NCBI RefSeq assembly: GCF_014805685.1
Contig: NC_060893.1
Location: forward strand, 13,379,273 to 13,443,272
Direction of reading: 5' to 3'
DNA: 64,000 nucleotides
DNA from: Silurus meridionalis
Lineage: Eukaryota > Chordata > Actinopteri > Siluriformes > Siluridae
The translations under genes were made by a program, and so were the position numbers. The notes under the pieces were generated by a model. That model had not been told where the DNA came from, did not search any database, and worked only from the letters and a program-made list of their open reading frames with translations. Below, in pieces: positions 23,025-34,040 of the stretch (position 1 is its first letter; every line of letters begins with the position of its first letter).

Positions 23025-23946
23025 TGGAACCGCTTATCTCGACCTCGGTTATCTCGACAACCCTATTAAGTCGACGTTTTTGAAGTGGAACCGCCAAATT
23101 CTCGCTTTGTCTTAGCATTTTTTATAGGTTATGTCGATTCTTTTATGTCGCCAAACCCTGATATCTCGAGCACAAGGGGGGAAAATTTGCCATTTAACGT
23201 CGGTTATCTCGGTGCAGCCGCAGAAGAACTTCAGCGGAAGTGGCGGAAAAATCAAGGCTTACAGCTGCTACAGGTGTTGTATTGTATACTGATGAATCTC
23301 TGCTGTTAGTTAGTGCACATATGCCTTTTGTTGTTAAATGTTATGCGATAAGCGGAGGCGGCCGCGCTTGGCGGCGCGGAACCTGGGATGAGCAGCAAAA
23401 GCATAGAATGAACACCGGCAGGATCGGGGGGAATCCGCGGTGCGCTTTGGGAAGAAAAGAGCAGCCGTTGAGAGAGTGCTGGTGGGAAGGCACGTGCGGG
23501 ATACACATGGCGATAACAACGACCGCCGTGAACCAACATATACCAACAATAACGGACGGTGAGTGTGGAAGTTTAAATAGGAGCTGGTGATGATGCTAAA
23601 CAAGCACCATATGTGCGCGATTGAAGCCGGAGATTCAGAAAGCGGCCGAGAAAGCACCTGACACGCTGAAGGGGCGAAGGGGCGTGGCAGGTGGATTCCT
23701 GACAGATAAACATGTACTGTATGTATTTTTATAGCATGCCTTCATCAAACAAATCGCGGCAACGCTGTTGTGTAAAAACCCTTCAAAACACGTGCATGCA
23801 CATTCTCATTTATTAACGCACATCATGTACATAAAGAAATTTCAAGCACGTTAATATATTGCCGCCATTTTGATTTTCGTTTATCTCGATCATCGGTTAT
23901 CTCGATGCTTTTGGCGACCCCTAGGACATCGACATAACCGGGTTCA

Positions 23947-23949
<3 letters not shown>
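23022..23949. mobile_element. Tigger/pogo-like non-autonomous DNA transposon, 928 bp, inside an (AT)n tract
   Basis: The left end reads CAGTGGAACCGCTTATCTCG and the right end, inverted, reads CAGTGAACCCGGTTATGTCG. The terminal repeats are therefore imperfect. Both flanks are TA, within an AT microsatellite. Short TTATCTCGA motifs recur near both ends (for example 23033, 23048 and 23203 on the left; 23881 and 23896 on the right) and may be transposase-binding repeats. The interior is GC-rich (23340-23700) and contains no transposase. The frames at 23240-23590 and 23334-23657 have no recognised domain. The element must have been moved by a transposase in trans. Confidence 0.85.

Positions 23950-24016
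<67 letters not shown>
23950..24016. repeat. (AT)n microsatellite, right of the inserted element
   Basis: About 33 TA units starting at the element's right-hand TA duplication. Confidence 0.95.
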
Positions 24017-24019
<3 letters not shown>

Positions 24020-24507
24020 CCCAATCCCAATTGTACCCTGAATTATAAATATCACAAGTGTATTGTTGGCATGTTGAAGTGCATTTCTGTCACCAAAGGG
24101 CTTAAGAAACCACCATTATGTGTGTCACATTTTGTCAACTAATAGAGCATCTTTACTACAAATGTCAGGAGAGATTGAAAGTGGCATTCAGACAGCCAAG
24201 CCATAGGAGGAGATGGTGCATATTGAAGTCTGAGAAAAGGTTAGGAGTCAACCAGGGAATTCAAGAAATACTAGCACTGATGTCAGAAGAGTCTACAAGA
24301 GAGATATATGCACACAAGCTGGAACAGAATTATAAAGAAGTGCTCAGTTCACTGACAAGTTCTCAAGGTGCCATACTGTATGCTTACGATCTACTGGTTA
24401 TTCTCTATCTACACAGAGCACAAGCTGTTTAGCCAAGCTTGGCTAAGCTGAGTATGAATTAACAGTGTATTTAAATGTAGCATATGATATGTAATGATAG
24501 GTATGTC
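24017..24507. other. Unannotated DNA
   Basis: No gene or recognised repeat is seen. A frame at 24118-24432 has no known domain. Confidence 0.4.
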
Positions 24508-25615
24508 TTTTTCTTCTTCTTTCGGCTTCTTCCATTAGATCATCCGTCTCCATACCCCCATGTCCTCTACAGCTGCCTCTTTTAACTCAACAACCTGCAT
24601 GTCTTCCCTCACCACATGCCTTTTCTTTGACTTTCGCCACATCCATCTTTACCTGCTGTTGCATCTCCTTGTACTCCTGCCTACTTTTCTCATCACTCTG
24701 TCGATCTCGATTTGGTCTTGCTAACCTCTTTCTCCTTATGATTTCCTGCACTTCCTCATTCCACCACGTCTCTTTGTCCTTTCTATTTCCAGATGTCACA
24801 CCAGGTACCTTTCTAGCTGTCTCCCTTATCACTTCTGCAGTAGTTACCCAATCAATCAGCACATCTTCACCACCACCGAGCCCCTGTCTGACCTCTTCCC
24901 AGAATCTCACACTACAATCTTCCTCATTCAGTTTCCACCATCGTATTCTTCTTCTTCATCACCTCCAAAACCATCCTACAGACCATATAATGCTGTCTAG
25001 CTACACTGTCCCCCGCCAACACCTTACAGTCTCCAATCTCCTTCAGGTCGCATCTCCTACATAGAACATAGTTCACCTGTGTGCACCTTCCGGCACATGA
25101 CATACATCATCCTTCTTAAAATAAGTATTTACCACTGCCATTTCCATCTTTTTAGCAAAATCTACCACAATCTGCCCTTCCACATTCCTCTCCTTAAGGC
25201 CATACCTACCTATCACCTCCTCATCACCTCTGTTCCCTTCACCTACATGCCCATTAAAGTCTGCCCCAATTACCTATCGTTCATACCTAGGTACACCATC
25301 TACCACTTCATCCAACTCACTCCAGAATTTTTCCTTCTCCTACATCTAACAACCTGCTGGTGGAGCATAGGCACTTATGACATTTATAATCACCCCTTCA
25401 ACTTCCAGCTTCACGTTCATCAGAAACTCTCTTCACCTCCACTACACTCTTACTGTACTCTTTCTTCAAAATCACCCCTACACCATTTCTCTTCCATCCA
25501 CACTATGATAGAACATTTTAAACTCACCTCTAATGTTCCTGGCCTTACTCCCTTTTCACTTGGTCTCCTGAAGACACAACATATCTACCTTTCTCCTCTC
25601 CATCATATCAGCTAT
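24508..25615 (-). mobile_element. RTE-type LINE, copy 3 (endonuclease half joined to the 3' end; RT deleted)
   Basis: On the minus strand the copy runs from the endonuclease through the linker to about 24618. It then jumps directly to the last part of the coding region (GAGGGAAGACATGCAGG) and the 3' end (GAAGCCGAAAGAAGAAGA). The whole reverse transcriptase domain, present in copy 1 between about 17300 and 18725, is missing. The junction shares a short AT microhomology, as expected for a deletion or template switch. The coordinate-forward frame of 187 residues at 25079-25642 is only the antisense of the endonuclease. Confidence 0.85.
24620..25615 (-). pseudogene. RTE LINE apurinic-type endonuclease pseudogene with linker
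   Basis: When intact, this enzyme nicks the target DNA to prime reverse transcription. The minus-strand blocks in order are: ADMMERRKVDMLCLQETKW (the QET glutamate is a catalytic residue), GVILKKEYSKSVVEV, NVISAYAPP (the conserved Tyr block), and GADFNGHVGEGNRG (the Asp-x-Asn catalytic block). IGRYGLKERN, VVNTYFKK and the linker RFWEEVRQGLGGG, WWNEEVQEIIRRKRL and EYKEMQQQVKMDVAKVKEKA follow. Stops and frameshifts occur, for example around 25400-25500 and 25350. The 5' end is truncated before the first catalytic Asn. Confidence 0.8.
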
Positions 25616-25764
25616 CAAAAATACAAAATAAAAAAGTATTAGCAATTGTCATGCAGGCTCCAAAATAGCTTCAGTGTATGAAGCAGTGTTTTGCAGAATC
25701 TTTTTGAAATTATAGGATACATTTTATTCTTCCTAAAGTATATACATACACATTATATATACGA

Positions 25765-27484
<1,720 letters not shown>

Positions 27485-27492
27485 TATATATA

Positions 27493-27649
27493 CAGTGCAA
27501 CCTTGATACTTGCGGGGGTTATGTTCCAAGACGTTTGAGCCAATCACAAATCAGATTTTTCGCAAGTTACTCTTAGTCCGGTTCCAAATGAAAAGTCAAG
27601 AACTATCGAGGTCGCTATTGTGAAGCTCGTAAGTATCGAGGTTCCACTG
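27493..27649. mobile_element. Tigger-like MITE, 157 bp
   Basis: The left end is CAGTGCAACCTTGATACTTG and the right end, inverted, is CAGTGGAACCTCGATACTTA, giving imperfect terminal repeats of about 20 bp. A TA precedes it (27491-27492); the right flank is TG, a decayed TA. It belongs to the same family as 50204-50558, lying in the opposite orientation. The shared interior block here is CTTAGTCCGGTTCCAAATGA. It begins only about 9 bases after the end of the Tc1-like transposon. Confidence 0.85.
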
Positions 27650-28420
27650 TGTATGTATATTGTATATTCCATACTGTATATGTTTACATTGTATGGCAAA
27701 GCCCCAAAATATCAACAGCTGTCTCCTTATGCTTGTCTACTTACAAGCATACATCTCAAGCAGACTCTCACCACTGAATTTTCTCAAGTTCATTTATATG
27801 ATTTGTATTATGTTTTAATTTAGGTAAACTATTAGAGATACATATAAAAACAAATGTCATGTGCCAATGTACAGTTAACCAGTAAGGTATAAACAACAAT
27901 TTTACATCTATCAACAATTTTACATATATTTTACATTTATATAATATTACATGTATATTACATATGTTTCATCAATAGACAATGATATTATATTAAATAA
28001 CATTTACATTATATTTATAATTATTTGGTTCATACTTATTAAACATTCATTTGTTCATATAAACATTAATGCTAAACAAATACCTTACAATATTGCTTTA
28101 ATATTATACACTTACTTTCTTAAATTGTTAGAATAAAGGAAAGCCCAGCAGGGATAAATGTAATTCTTAATTATACTTTTGTATGGGGGCAGTTATTTAT
28201 TCTGAATGCTTCCATTTAGCCATAGCATGTCAACATAGAACTGAATAAAATAAAAATCTATACAGTATTCAACATTTATTAAAATATTGCAAATTGTTAA
28301 TAGAGTAAGCCCAGTATCTCTCAAGTACATTACACCCAATATTTCTGGAATAGATACTAGTGAAGATAAAACAGTAATTGAAGATAAACAAACAAAAAAA
28401 GTGAATAAATTACCAAGGTG
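27650..28420. other. Unannotated AT-rich DNA
   Basis: No gene or recognised repeat is seen. The stretch 27900-28060 is very AT-rich, with ACATTTATAT-type low complexity. Confidence 0.45.
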
Positions 28421-28434
28421 TTATAAATATAACT
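28421..28434. repeat. Left target-site duplication of the SINE
   Basis: TTATAAATATAACT, identical to 28661-28674. It is the mark of target-primed insertion of the element between them. Confidence 0.93.
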
Positions 28435-28660
28435 GTAGGTTCCCTGGTGGTCTAGTGGTTAGGATGCGGCGCTCTCACCGCTGCAGCCCGGGTTCGATCC
28501 CCGGTCAGGGAACCAGCCCCAGACACTTTCAGTGCCGGTCCCAAGCCCGGATAAATGGGGAGGGTTGCGTTAGGAAGGGCATCCAGCGTAAAAACGTGCC
28601 AAATCAAACGTGCGGAGGATCCGCTGAGGCGACCCCTAACGGGAGAAGCCGAAAGAAAGT
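28435..28660 (+). mobile_element. tRNA-Glu-derived SINE with RTE-type tail, 226 bp
   Basis: Three parts are visible. The head is a tRNA-Glu sequence (28441-28512) with pol III A box (TGGTCTAGTGG) and B box (GGTTCGATCC). The body follows (AGTGCCGGTCCCAAGCCCGG, GGGTTGCGTTAGGAAGGGCA, CCAAATCAAACGTGCGGA). The tail is GATCCGCTGAGGCGACCCCT, AACGGGAGAAGCCGAAAG and a short A-rich end. The tail matches the 3' end of the RTE-type LINE at 18795-18840, so that LINE's reverse transcriptase probably moved it. Perfect 14-bp duplications flank it. The element is intact and appears recent. Confidence 0.95.
28441..28512 (+). other. tRNA-Glu(CTC)-like head of the SINE
   Basis: The 72 bases fold as a complete cloverleaf. 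The acceptor TCCCTGG pairs with TCAGGGA (one G-T). The anticodon stem CGGCG/CGCTG encloses the loop CTCTCAC, with anticodon CTC (Glu). The T arm is CCGGGTTCGATCCCCGG. No CCA or termination T-run follows; the sequence continues into the SINE body. I therefore regard it as the SINE promoter, not a functional tRNA gene, although its sequence is close to a real tRNA-Glu. Confidence 0.88.
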
Positions 28661-28674
28661 TTATAAATATAACT
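28661..28674. repeat. Right target-site duplication of the SINE
   Basis: TTATAAATATAACT, a perfect 14-base repeat of 28421-28434. Confidence 0.93.
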
Positions 28675-29543
28675 AATAATATGTATTGTAATGTACAAAG
28701 TAATGTAATGTTGATGTAATGTTCATGTCAGGTGCCACTTAAGTGGGAATATCTCTGGATGATATTGTAGGTGTGTATTGTGTGTGTGTGATTACCAGCA
28801 TGATTCTCTTGATAGTGTTAGTGAAGTTTGATTGTTAAGATGCTTGAATTGTCTCTAGAAGATTCTTTAACATCTTTTTTTTAAACATCTAAAAAGTACC
28901 TCTTATAAAGACGTGGGAAAACTGTTCAAAGTATACATATTCATCTGCACAGAGATAGGCTTGCTATTTCACAACTAATAGCCTGAGGAACACTTGTGAG
29001 AGCAATTACAAGTGGTTGTATGTGTGCATGAGTTGAGACAGCAAGAGAGAGGATTTAGAAGAAAGGGCAATGAGCAACGCACAAACAAATGCCTCTTTAG
29101 CATTCCACACGGCACTTCACTGCAGCGAATTCAGTTTCTAGGCAGCACTGCATTATTAATGCAACCATGTCTCCCATCCTCCTGTCCGCAGAGAGGAAAA
29201 GAGAGAAGGAGAGAGAGATGGAAGAGAGGGAAGGCAACAGAAAATTCATCAATCACCTGTTTCTGCACTACCCTTTAAATGTTTCTATGATTGAGATGTC
29301 TAATAGTATGTAGGTAAAAAAGTGGAGTGTTATGATATTGAATTTCACCCAAATGCCTCTATTATAGTATTTTCCGTGAGAAATATGTGATAAAATGTTA
29401 CTCATTACTGAATAAAAGAAATAATCATTAAATTGTTGGGGAAGTTCAAATAGGTCTAGGCAATCTGTTTGCTTAAAGGGTTTAGTGACACATTTAGCTT
29501 ATAGTGCAAAATATATACACATACTTACTTATATTATTATATA

Positions 29544-29547
<4 letters not shown>
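28675..29547. other. Unannotated DNA
   Basis: No gene is seen. Low-complexity TGTAATGT repeats lie at 28680-28725. The frame at 29012-29278 has no recognised domain. Confidence 0.42.

Positions 29548-29595
<48 letters not shown>
29548..29595. repeat. (AT)n microsatellite
   Basis: About 24 AT units. Confidence 0.95.
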
Positions 29596-29598
<3 letters not shown>

Positions 29599-30388
29599 CT
29601 AATAGTATTAGTTTTGTAGAGTTTGTAGAGTTTTTAATCGTTTTTGTGCTAATAAGAAAACTTTTTATCATTTTCATTGCTTACAATGTTGAAGGCAGGA
29701 GAAATGTAGTTTATAAACAATCTATGTTCCACAATGTCCTTTTTCTCTGTCATTCGACAATTAATAAAGTCAGATATGTTTGGTTCACCGAAATCATACA
29801 GTCAGAGCTTTGTGGGAGAGATAAAGATTCCAATTTCCCGTCACAGGCATCAGAAAAAAGATTGGCATCAAAATTTCACTGGCACTTCATTCGCAAAACA
29901 GAAAATGTTACGAGTTAACCTCCAGTGACCCTTATACAAGCAGCCTTTGAAAGTAGGACAATCTTTCTTTCTTGTTTCATCCTCCCTCTCATTCTATCTC
30001 TCTCTTTCCCCTTCTTTCATTCTTTATTTTTCAATTCGTACCTTATCGTAAAACCTCATTTCCTATTCAAGGTAGCTTGGGGAGGTAATGAATTCTCAGA
30101 GAGCCCAAATCGTGCTGAGCGGCCTCTCGCTGACCTCCGCACTGCAAACGGAGAAGTCAGCAGTGTGAAGGAGTTGCGAGGTCACACACAGGCACGAAAT
30201 AAAGGCAGACTTGCACCCAATTGCACAACACAGGACCTTCAAACAAAATCCTCACAGTGGAAGCAGAGCAGATTTCCAAAAAGAAATGCATTCATTTTTT
30301 TTTTCTAAGATGCATTTTTTCAGTGGATTTTATGATAAGAATGCTTTCTTTGTGATTTGACATTCTAATATGCATATTTCTTTAAATC
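29596..30388. other. Unannotated DNA with a GC-richer patch
   Basis: No gene or known repeat is seen. The stretch 30075-30260 is GC-richer and repeat-free, but its open frame (29925-30308) ends in homopolymer T and has no domain. Confidence 0.4.
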
Positions 30389-30389
30389 T

Positions 30390-30440
<51 letters not shown>

Positions 30441-30441
30441 T
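30389..30441. repeat. (TTTA)n microsatellite
   Basis: About 13 tetranucleotide units, nearly perfect. Confidence 0.95.
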
Positions 30442-31960
30442 GTTAGGATTGCGGATTCAGAGCCATATGAATATGATAGTATAATCTAGTAATTAGATGC
30501 ATTAAAAACAAAAACTAAAATGCTTTGTGAACTCTGATCTCATTAAAAAACAAGGGCAATATACTTCGTTTTGTTCAAATTTATATGTCAAGGAGTTAAA
30601 GAGGCCCATTTGGTTGGTACTGTGGCATAGCGAGTTCTCTTTACCACAAGTAGGCTCCTGGTGCTGCTGATCACAACAAACCCTTTCTGATAATAGTGTA
30701 GTACACACAACTATTCTATATGGCATCACTGTGCAAAATATTGCTGTTAACTAGAATGCATCAGGCGTGTGAGAGTGAAGCCGCCCAGGCAGAATCAATA
30801 ATCACTCAGTGATGTCAGAGAAGCCCTTACTGTCAGTTACATCGCAGCCAACACACATCCCAGTGACCTGATGACTAAAATCAAGCACACCAGCATATGG
30901 AGGGCCTTTGCTATTGCATTCATAAGTATTAAATTCGATTTGATTGTGAGCTCTTCTCTGATTACTCATGTTGAGCTTGCTGTGTGTGTATAATGTAATG
31001 AACACACTAATAGACAGATCCTCTCATCAGTCTAATTGCCGCAAGACAATATCCTCTAATGGCGTGCCCAGATTAAGTGTGCTGAGCACTCCAGAAAATT
31101 CTGTTGAGCAGGAAAAAGGGTAAGCAATTAAAAGCAAGAAGAATAGAATTAAATGTGTGACTAAATCAGGCGTATGGAGGTTTTAGTAGGGCCCAAAAGT
31201 GAATAATCAGCCTCTCATAATCTGCACTGGTGAAACAAAGCCAACTGCTTTATTCAAATTGTTACTGTTTCTATCATCATCTACTATAATCAGTGCTTGT
31301 GTTTGCTGTGTGCAATGGAGGTAGGGTTCATGCACACACAAGATTACTTCTGTGAAAGGATTTCCTTTTCCCCAACAGCGGATATCACATCAACCGAACG
31401 TGCGAGCTTATTTTATGAAGATTTCTTTGTAAATATATACGGTATTCATGCTATTTCTTTGACTTAATCTCCTATTTTTCCTCCACAATACTGCAGTTAG
31501 TCAGCGAGTCCTCTCGGAGGAAAATTCTTAAGTTCCGAAATTCCAACTTTTAAAAACAAGATAATTTTACACAGCTAACAAGAAAAAAAAAGTAAAAAAA
31601 AAAAAAAATCCTTAAAAAGTAGTTTTACTAAAAGCAAGTTACTTCAATTTAAATTGTACAAATATCGATGCTTCATATTTATTAAGCTTAATTTGTTTAA
31701 TTGTTTGACCAATAAACAAACAAAATAAAACAATTTTATTAATTAAAAAAACTCTCTCAAAAGCCTTACTTTTCCACCTCGGTGCTATTGTCTGCATCTT
31801 CTACCCAGAAGGGATCAGAAAAAAAGATAATGAAAGAATGTTTAATTGTGATTTTTCTTCCTAGGAATTTTCCCTGCAAGCAAAATCATATTTATGGTTA
31901 GTGGAGAAAGCAGTGAATCATTAGATTTGGTTTATTGTGCCCTTGTCTCACTTGGCATGT
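30442..31960. other. Unannotated DNA with a candidate conserved non-coding element
   Basis: The stretch 30740-31130 is free of simple repeats and balanced in composition. It contains homeodomain- and AP-1-like cores (TCTAATTG, GTGATGTCAG, CTGATGACTAA). It is non-coding in all frames and could be a regulatory element, which cannot be shown from one sequence. Poly(A) lies at 31583-31609. No gene is seen. Confidence 0.38.
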
Positions 31961-31983
31961 CTCTCTCTCTCTCCTTCTCTCTC

Positions 31984-32042
<59 letters not shown>
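31961..32042. repeat. (CT)n microsatellite
   Basis: About 40 CT units with two or three interruptions near 31972-31990, trailing into CTTTCTTT. The 118-residue frame through it is an artefact. Confidence 0.96.
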
Positions 32043-32048
<6 letters not shown>

Positions 32049-32757
32049 CTCTCAATCCCAGCATCTGAAGGTTACGATTGCTTTGATTTATGCAACCTTT
32101 TTAATTTGTTCTCAGCAAGTTGAAGAGAAACTCCTGAGGCTAATAAACAAATATTTGTGTGTGGATTTTTTGTGCCTGCCTGATTCCATACTTTCTTTCA
32201 TTTACTCTCTGAAATCTCTGCACACTGAACATCCAATTGTAGACTGTTAATTCTTTATTTCCAGCAGTCAATGTCATTTCATTCCTTAGGTAGGCCTTAA
32301 CCTTTTCCTTCTACACAGCAGAGACAAAAAACATGTAATGTGGAGTAAAACAGACCTGACATCTGGCAAATAGTCAACAAGTTTAACAAGACTAGAACAA
32401 GTAATTAAAGTCTACTTTAATTAGGGCTGCTTATTTGATTTTTTGTTGTTGTTTATTACTGACTGTAATAGTCAGTGCAATAGTACAATAGTGGTACAGC
32501 AATACTGGCACTACAATAATAATCTGACAGTCTAGAACAGCAGGAAAATGTTTATCAGGTACACAAATCAACCAGTAGTACAGTTAATGGGAAATCGGTT
32601 TTACCTGCACTGTAAGCCTTGATTTATTAAATTCTAACTAGTCAAATTCACTGGGTATCTCATTACTGAAACATTCAGTCACAATTTGCACAATTTAATG
32701 TATGTTTATTATTATTATTTTTTACATTTTTAAAATGTAATGTAAAAACCCCCAAGA

Positions 32758-32761
<4 letters not shown>
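32043..32761. other. Unannotated AT-rich DNA
   Basis: No gene or confident repeat is seen. The phrase TTAATTAGGGCTGC at about 32418 resembles the tip of a fish hAT element, but nothing extends it. Confidence 0.42.

Positions 32762-32828
<67 letters not shown>
32762..32828. repeat. (TA)n microsatellite
   Basis: About 33 TA units that run into the broken left edge of a Tc1-like fragment. Confidence 0.95.
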
Positions 32829-32836
<8 letters not shown>

Positions 32837-33369
32837 TGAACCCACGGGTGAGATCTTGCGTGGAGCCCCAGATCGAGGGAGCTTATCAGTGGTCTTGTAT
32901 GTCTTCCATTTTCTAATAATTGCTCCCACAGTTGATTTCCTCAAACCAAGCTGCTTACCTATTGCAGATTCAGTCTTCCCAGCCTGGTGCAGGTCTACAA
33001 TTTAGTTTCTGGTGTTCTTTGACAGCTCTTTGGTCTTGGCCATAGTGGAGTTTGGAGTCTGACTGTTTGAGGTTGTGGACAGGTGTCTTTTATACTGATA
33101 ACGAGTTTAAACAGGTGCCATTAATGCAGGTAACAAGTGGAGGACAGAGGAGCCTCTTAAAGAAGAAGTTACAGGTCTGTGAGAGACAGAAATCTTGCTT
33201 TTTTGTAGGTGACCACCATAATTTGAAAATAAATTCTGCATTTTTTTTTTCTCATTTTGTCTCTCATAATTGAAGTGTACCTATGATGAAAATGACAGGC
33301 CTCTCTCATCTTTTTAAGTGGGAGAACTTGCACAATTGGTGGCTGACTAAATACTTTTTTGCCCCACTG
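32829..33369 (-). mobile_element. Tc1-like transposon, 5' half only
   Basis: The right end reads, inverted, CAGTGGGGCAAAAAAGTATT and TAGTCAGCCACCAATTGTGC, followed by TA. It is the complete 5' terminus of a Tc1-like element. The minus-strand gene starts at about 33043 (MAKTKELSKNTRN, then a stop in place of a Lys codon) and continues [40 protein letters not shown]. This is the paired helix-turn-helix DNA-binding region. The sequence ends at about 32835 in an A/T run next to the (TA)n tract, so the catalytic domain and the 3' terminus are gone. The family is distinct from 25889-27484 but shares the block AAGTGGGAGAACTTGCA near the terminus. Confidence 0.88.
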
Positions 33370-33371
33370 TA

Positions 33372-33840
33372 TATGTTATGATTATTATTATGTTATATGA
33401 TTAATCACAACTTAATAGCCCATTTTTACCTGTTCTAAATGAAGCTTAAATTAATACTTTTGAGGTTTTTAATCCACTAATTAACATGGGCATGGACAAC
33501 TATGGATGTTTTATGCAAATATATTATTAGTTTATTCTAAGTGAAACCAAACTCAACATAGAGCATGAAGACAAAATATTTTTTGTACAAGTAATTACGG
33601 TGTTTTAAATTACGTAAATCATCAGGACACCAAAGGGAAATTTTGCTATGTTTTTACATGGACAGTTTTAATTGCCAAATTTGTGCTCCAAACCGGATTT
33701 TGGTGCTTGATTTGAGACTTGGCGCATCAGTAGAACAAATGTTCAGTGATTAAAAATTATTTTTCGGTGAATTTTTTTGTAAAGAAAGGATGTGAATAAA
33801 TGTGTGGTGTTGAAGGTTTTAATTTCACCTTTTATATTTA
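33372..33840. other. Unannotated AT-rich DNA
   Basis: No gene or confident repeat is seen between the Tc1 terminus and a possible hAT-like fragment. Confidence 0.4.
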
Positions 33841-33958
33841 CTTATTTATATTTATAATAAAAATGGTCAAACAGTGCATGCTACATTATTCATGCAAATA
33901 AATTTGGCACTGTTAAAATTAATTTGCCATTAAAATGACATTGTTAATTTTGACAGGC

Positions 33959-33961
<3 letters not shown>
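33841..33961 (-). mobile_element. Possible hAT-like terminal fragment
   Basis: The stretch ends GTTAATTTTGACAGGCCTAA at the start of an (AT)n tract. This resembles the 'TTAATTTTGACAGCACTA' terminus of common fish hAT-type repeats. No opposite end or coding part is seen, so the call is weak. Confidence 0.3.

Positions 33962-34036
<75 letters not shown>
33962..34036. repeat. (AT)n microsatellite
   Basis: About 37 AT units, among the longest tracts in the window. Confidence 0.95.

Positions 34037-34040
<4 letters not shown>

Noticed and set aside
23240..23657. Protein-coding gene in the GC-rich interior of the 928-bp element
   Set aside because: Frames are open on both strands because of high GC and low stop density. 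There is no transposase or other domain, and the block lies inside a non-autonomous transposon.
23914..23924. Link between the 928-bp Tigger-like element and the RTE/SINE tail through GGCGACCCCTA
   Set aside because: The 11-base match stands alone; the flanking sequence does not align with the LINE 3' end, so it is probably chance.
25079..25642. 187-residue protein-coding gene on the plus strand
   Set aside because: It is the antisense of the RTE endonuclease. The opposite strand carries the recognisable QET, SAYAPP and DFNGH blocks.
28441..28512. Functional tRNA-Glu(CTC) gene
   Set aside because: The cloverleaf is intact, but the sequence runs without a terminator into a SINE body and LINE-type tail, and the whole unit is bounded by target duplications.
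31894..32250. 118-residue plus-strand protein
   Set aside because: The frame runs through the (CT)n microsatellite and has no domain outside it.
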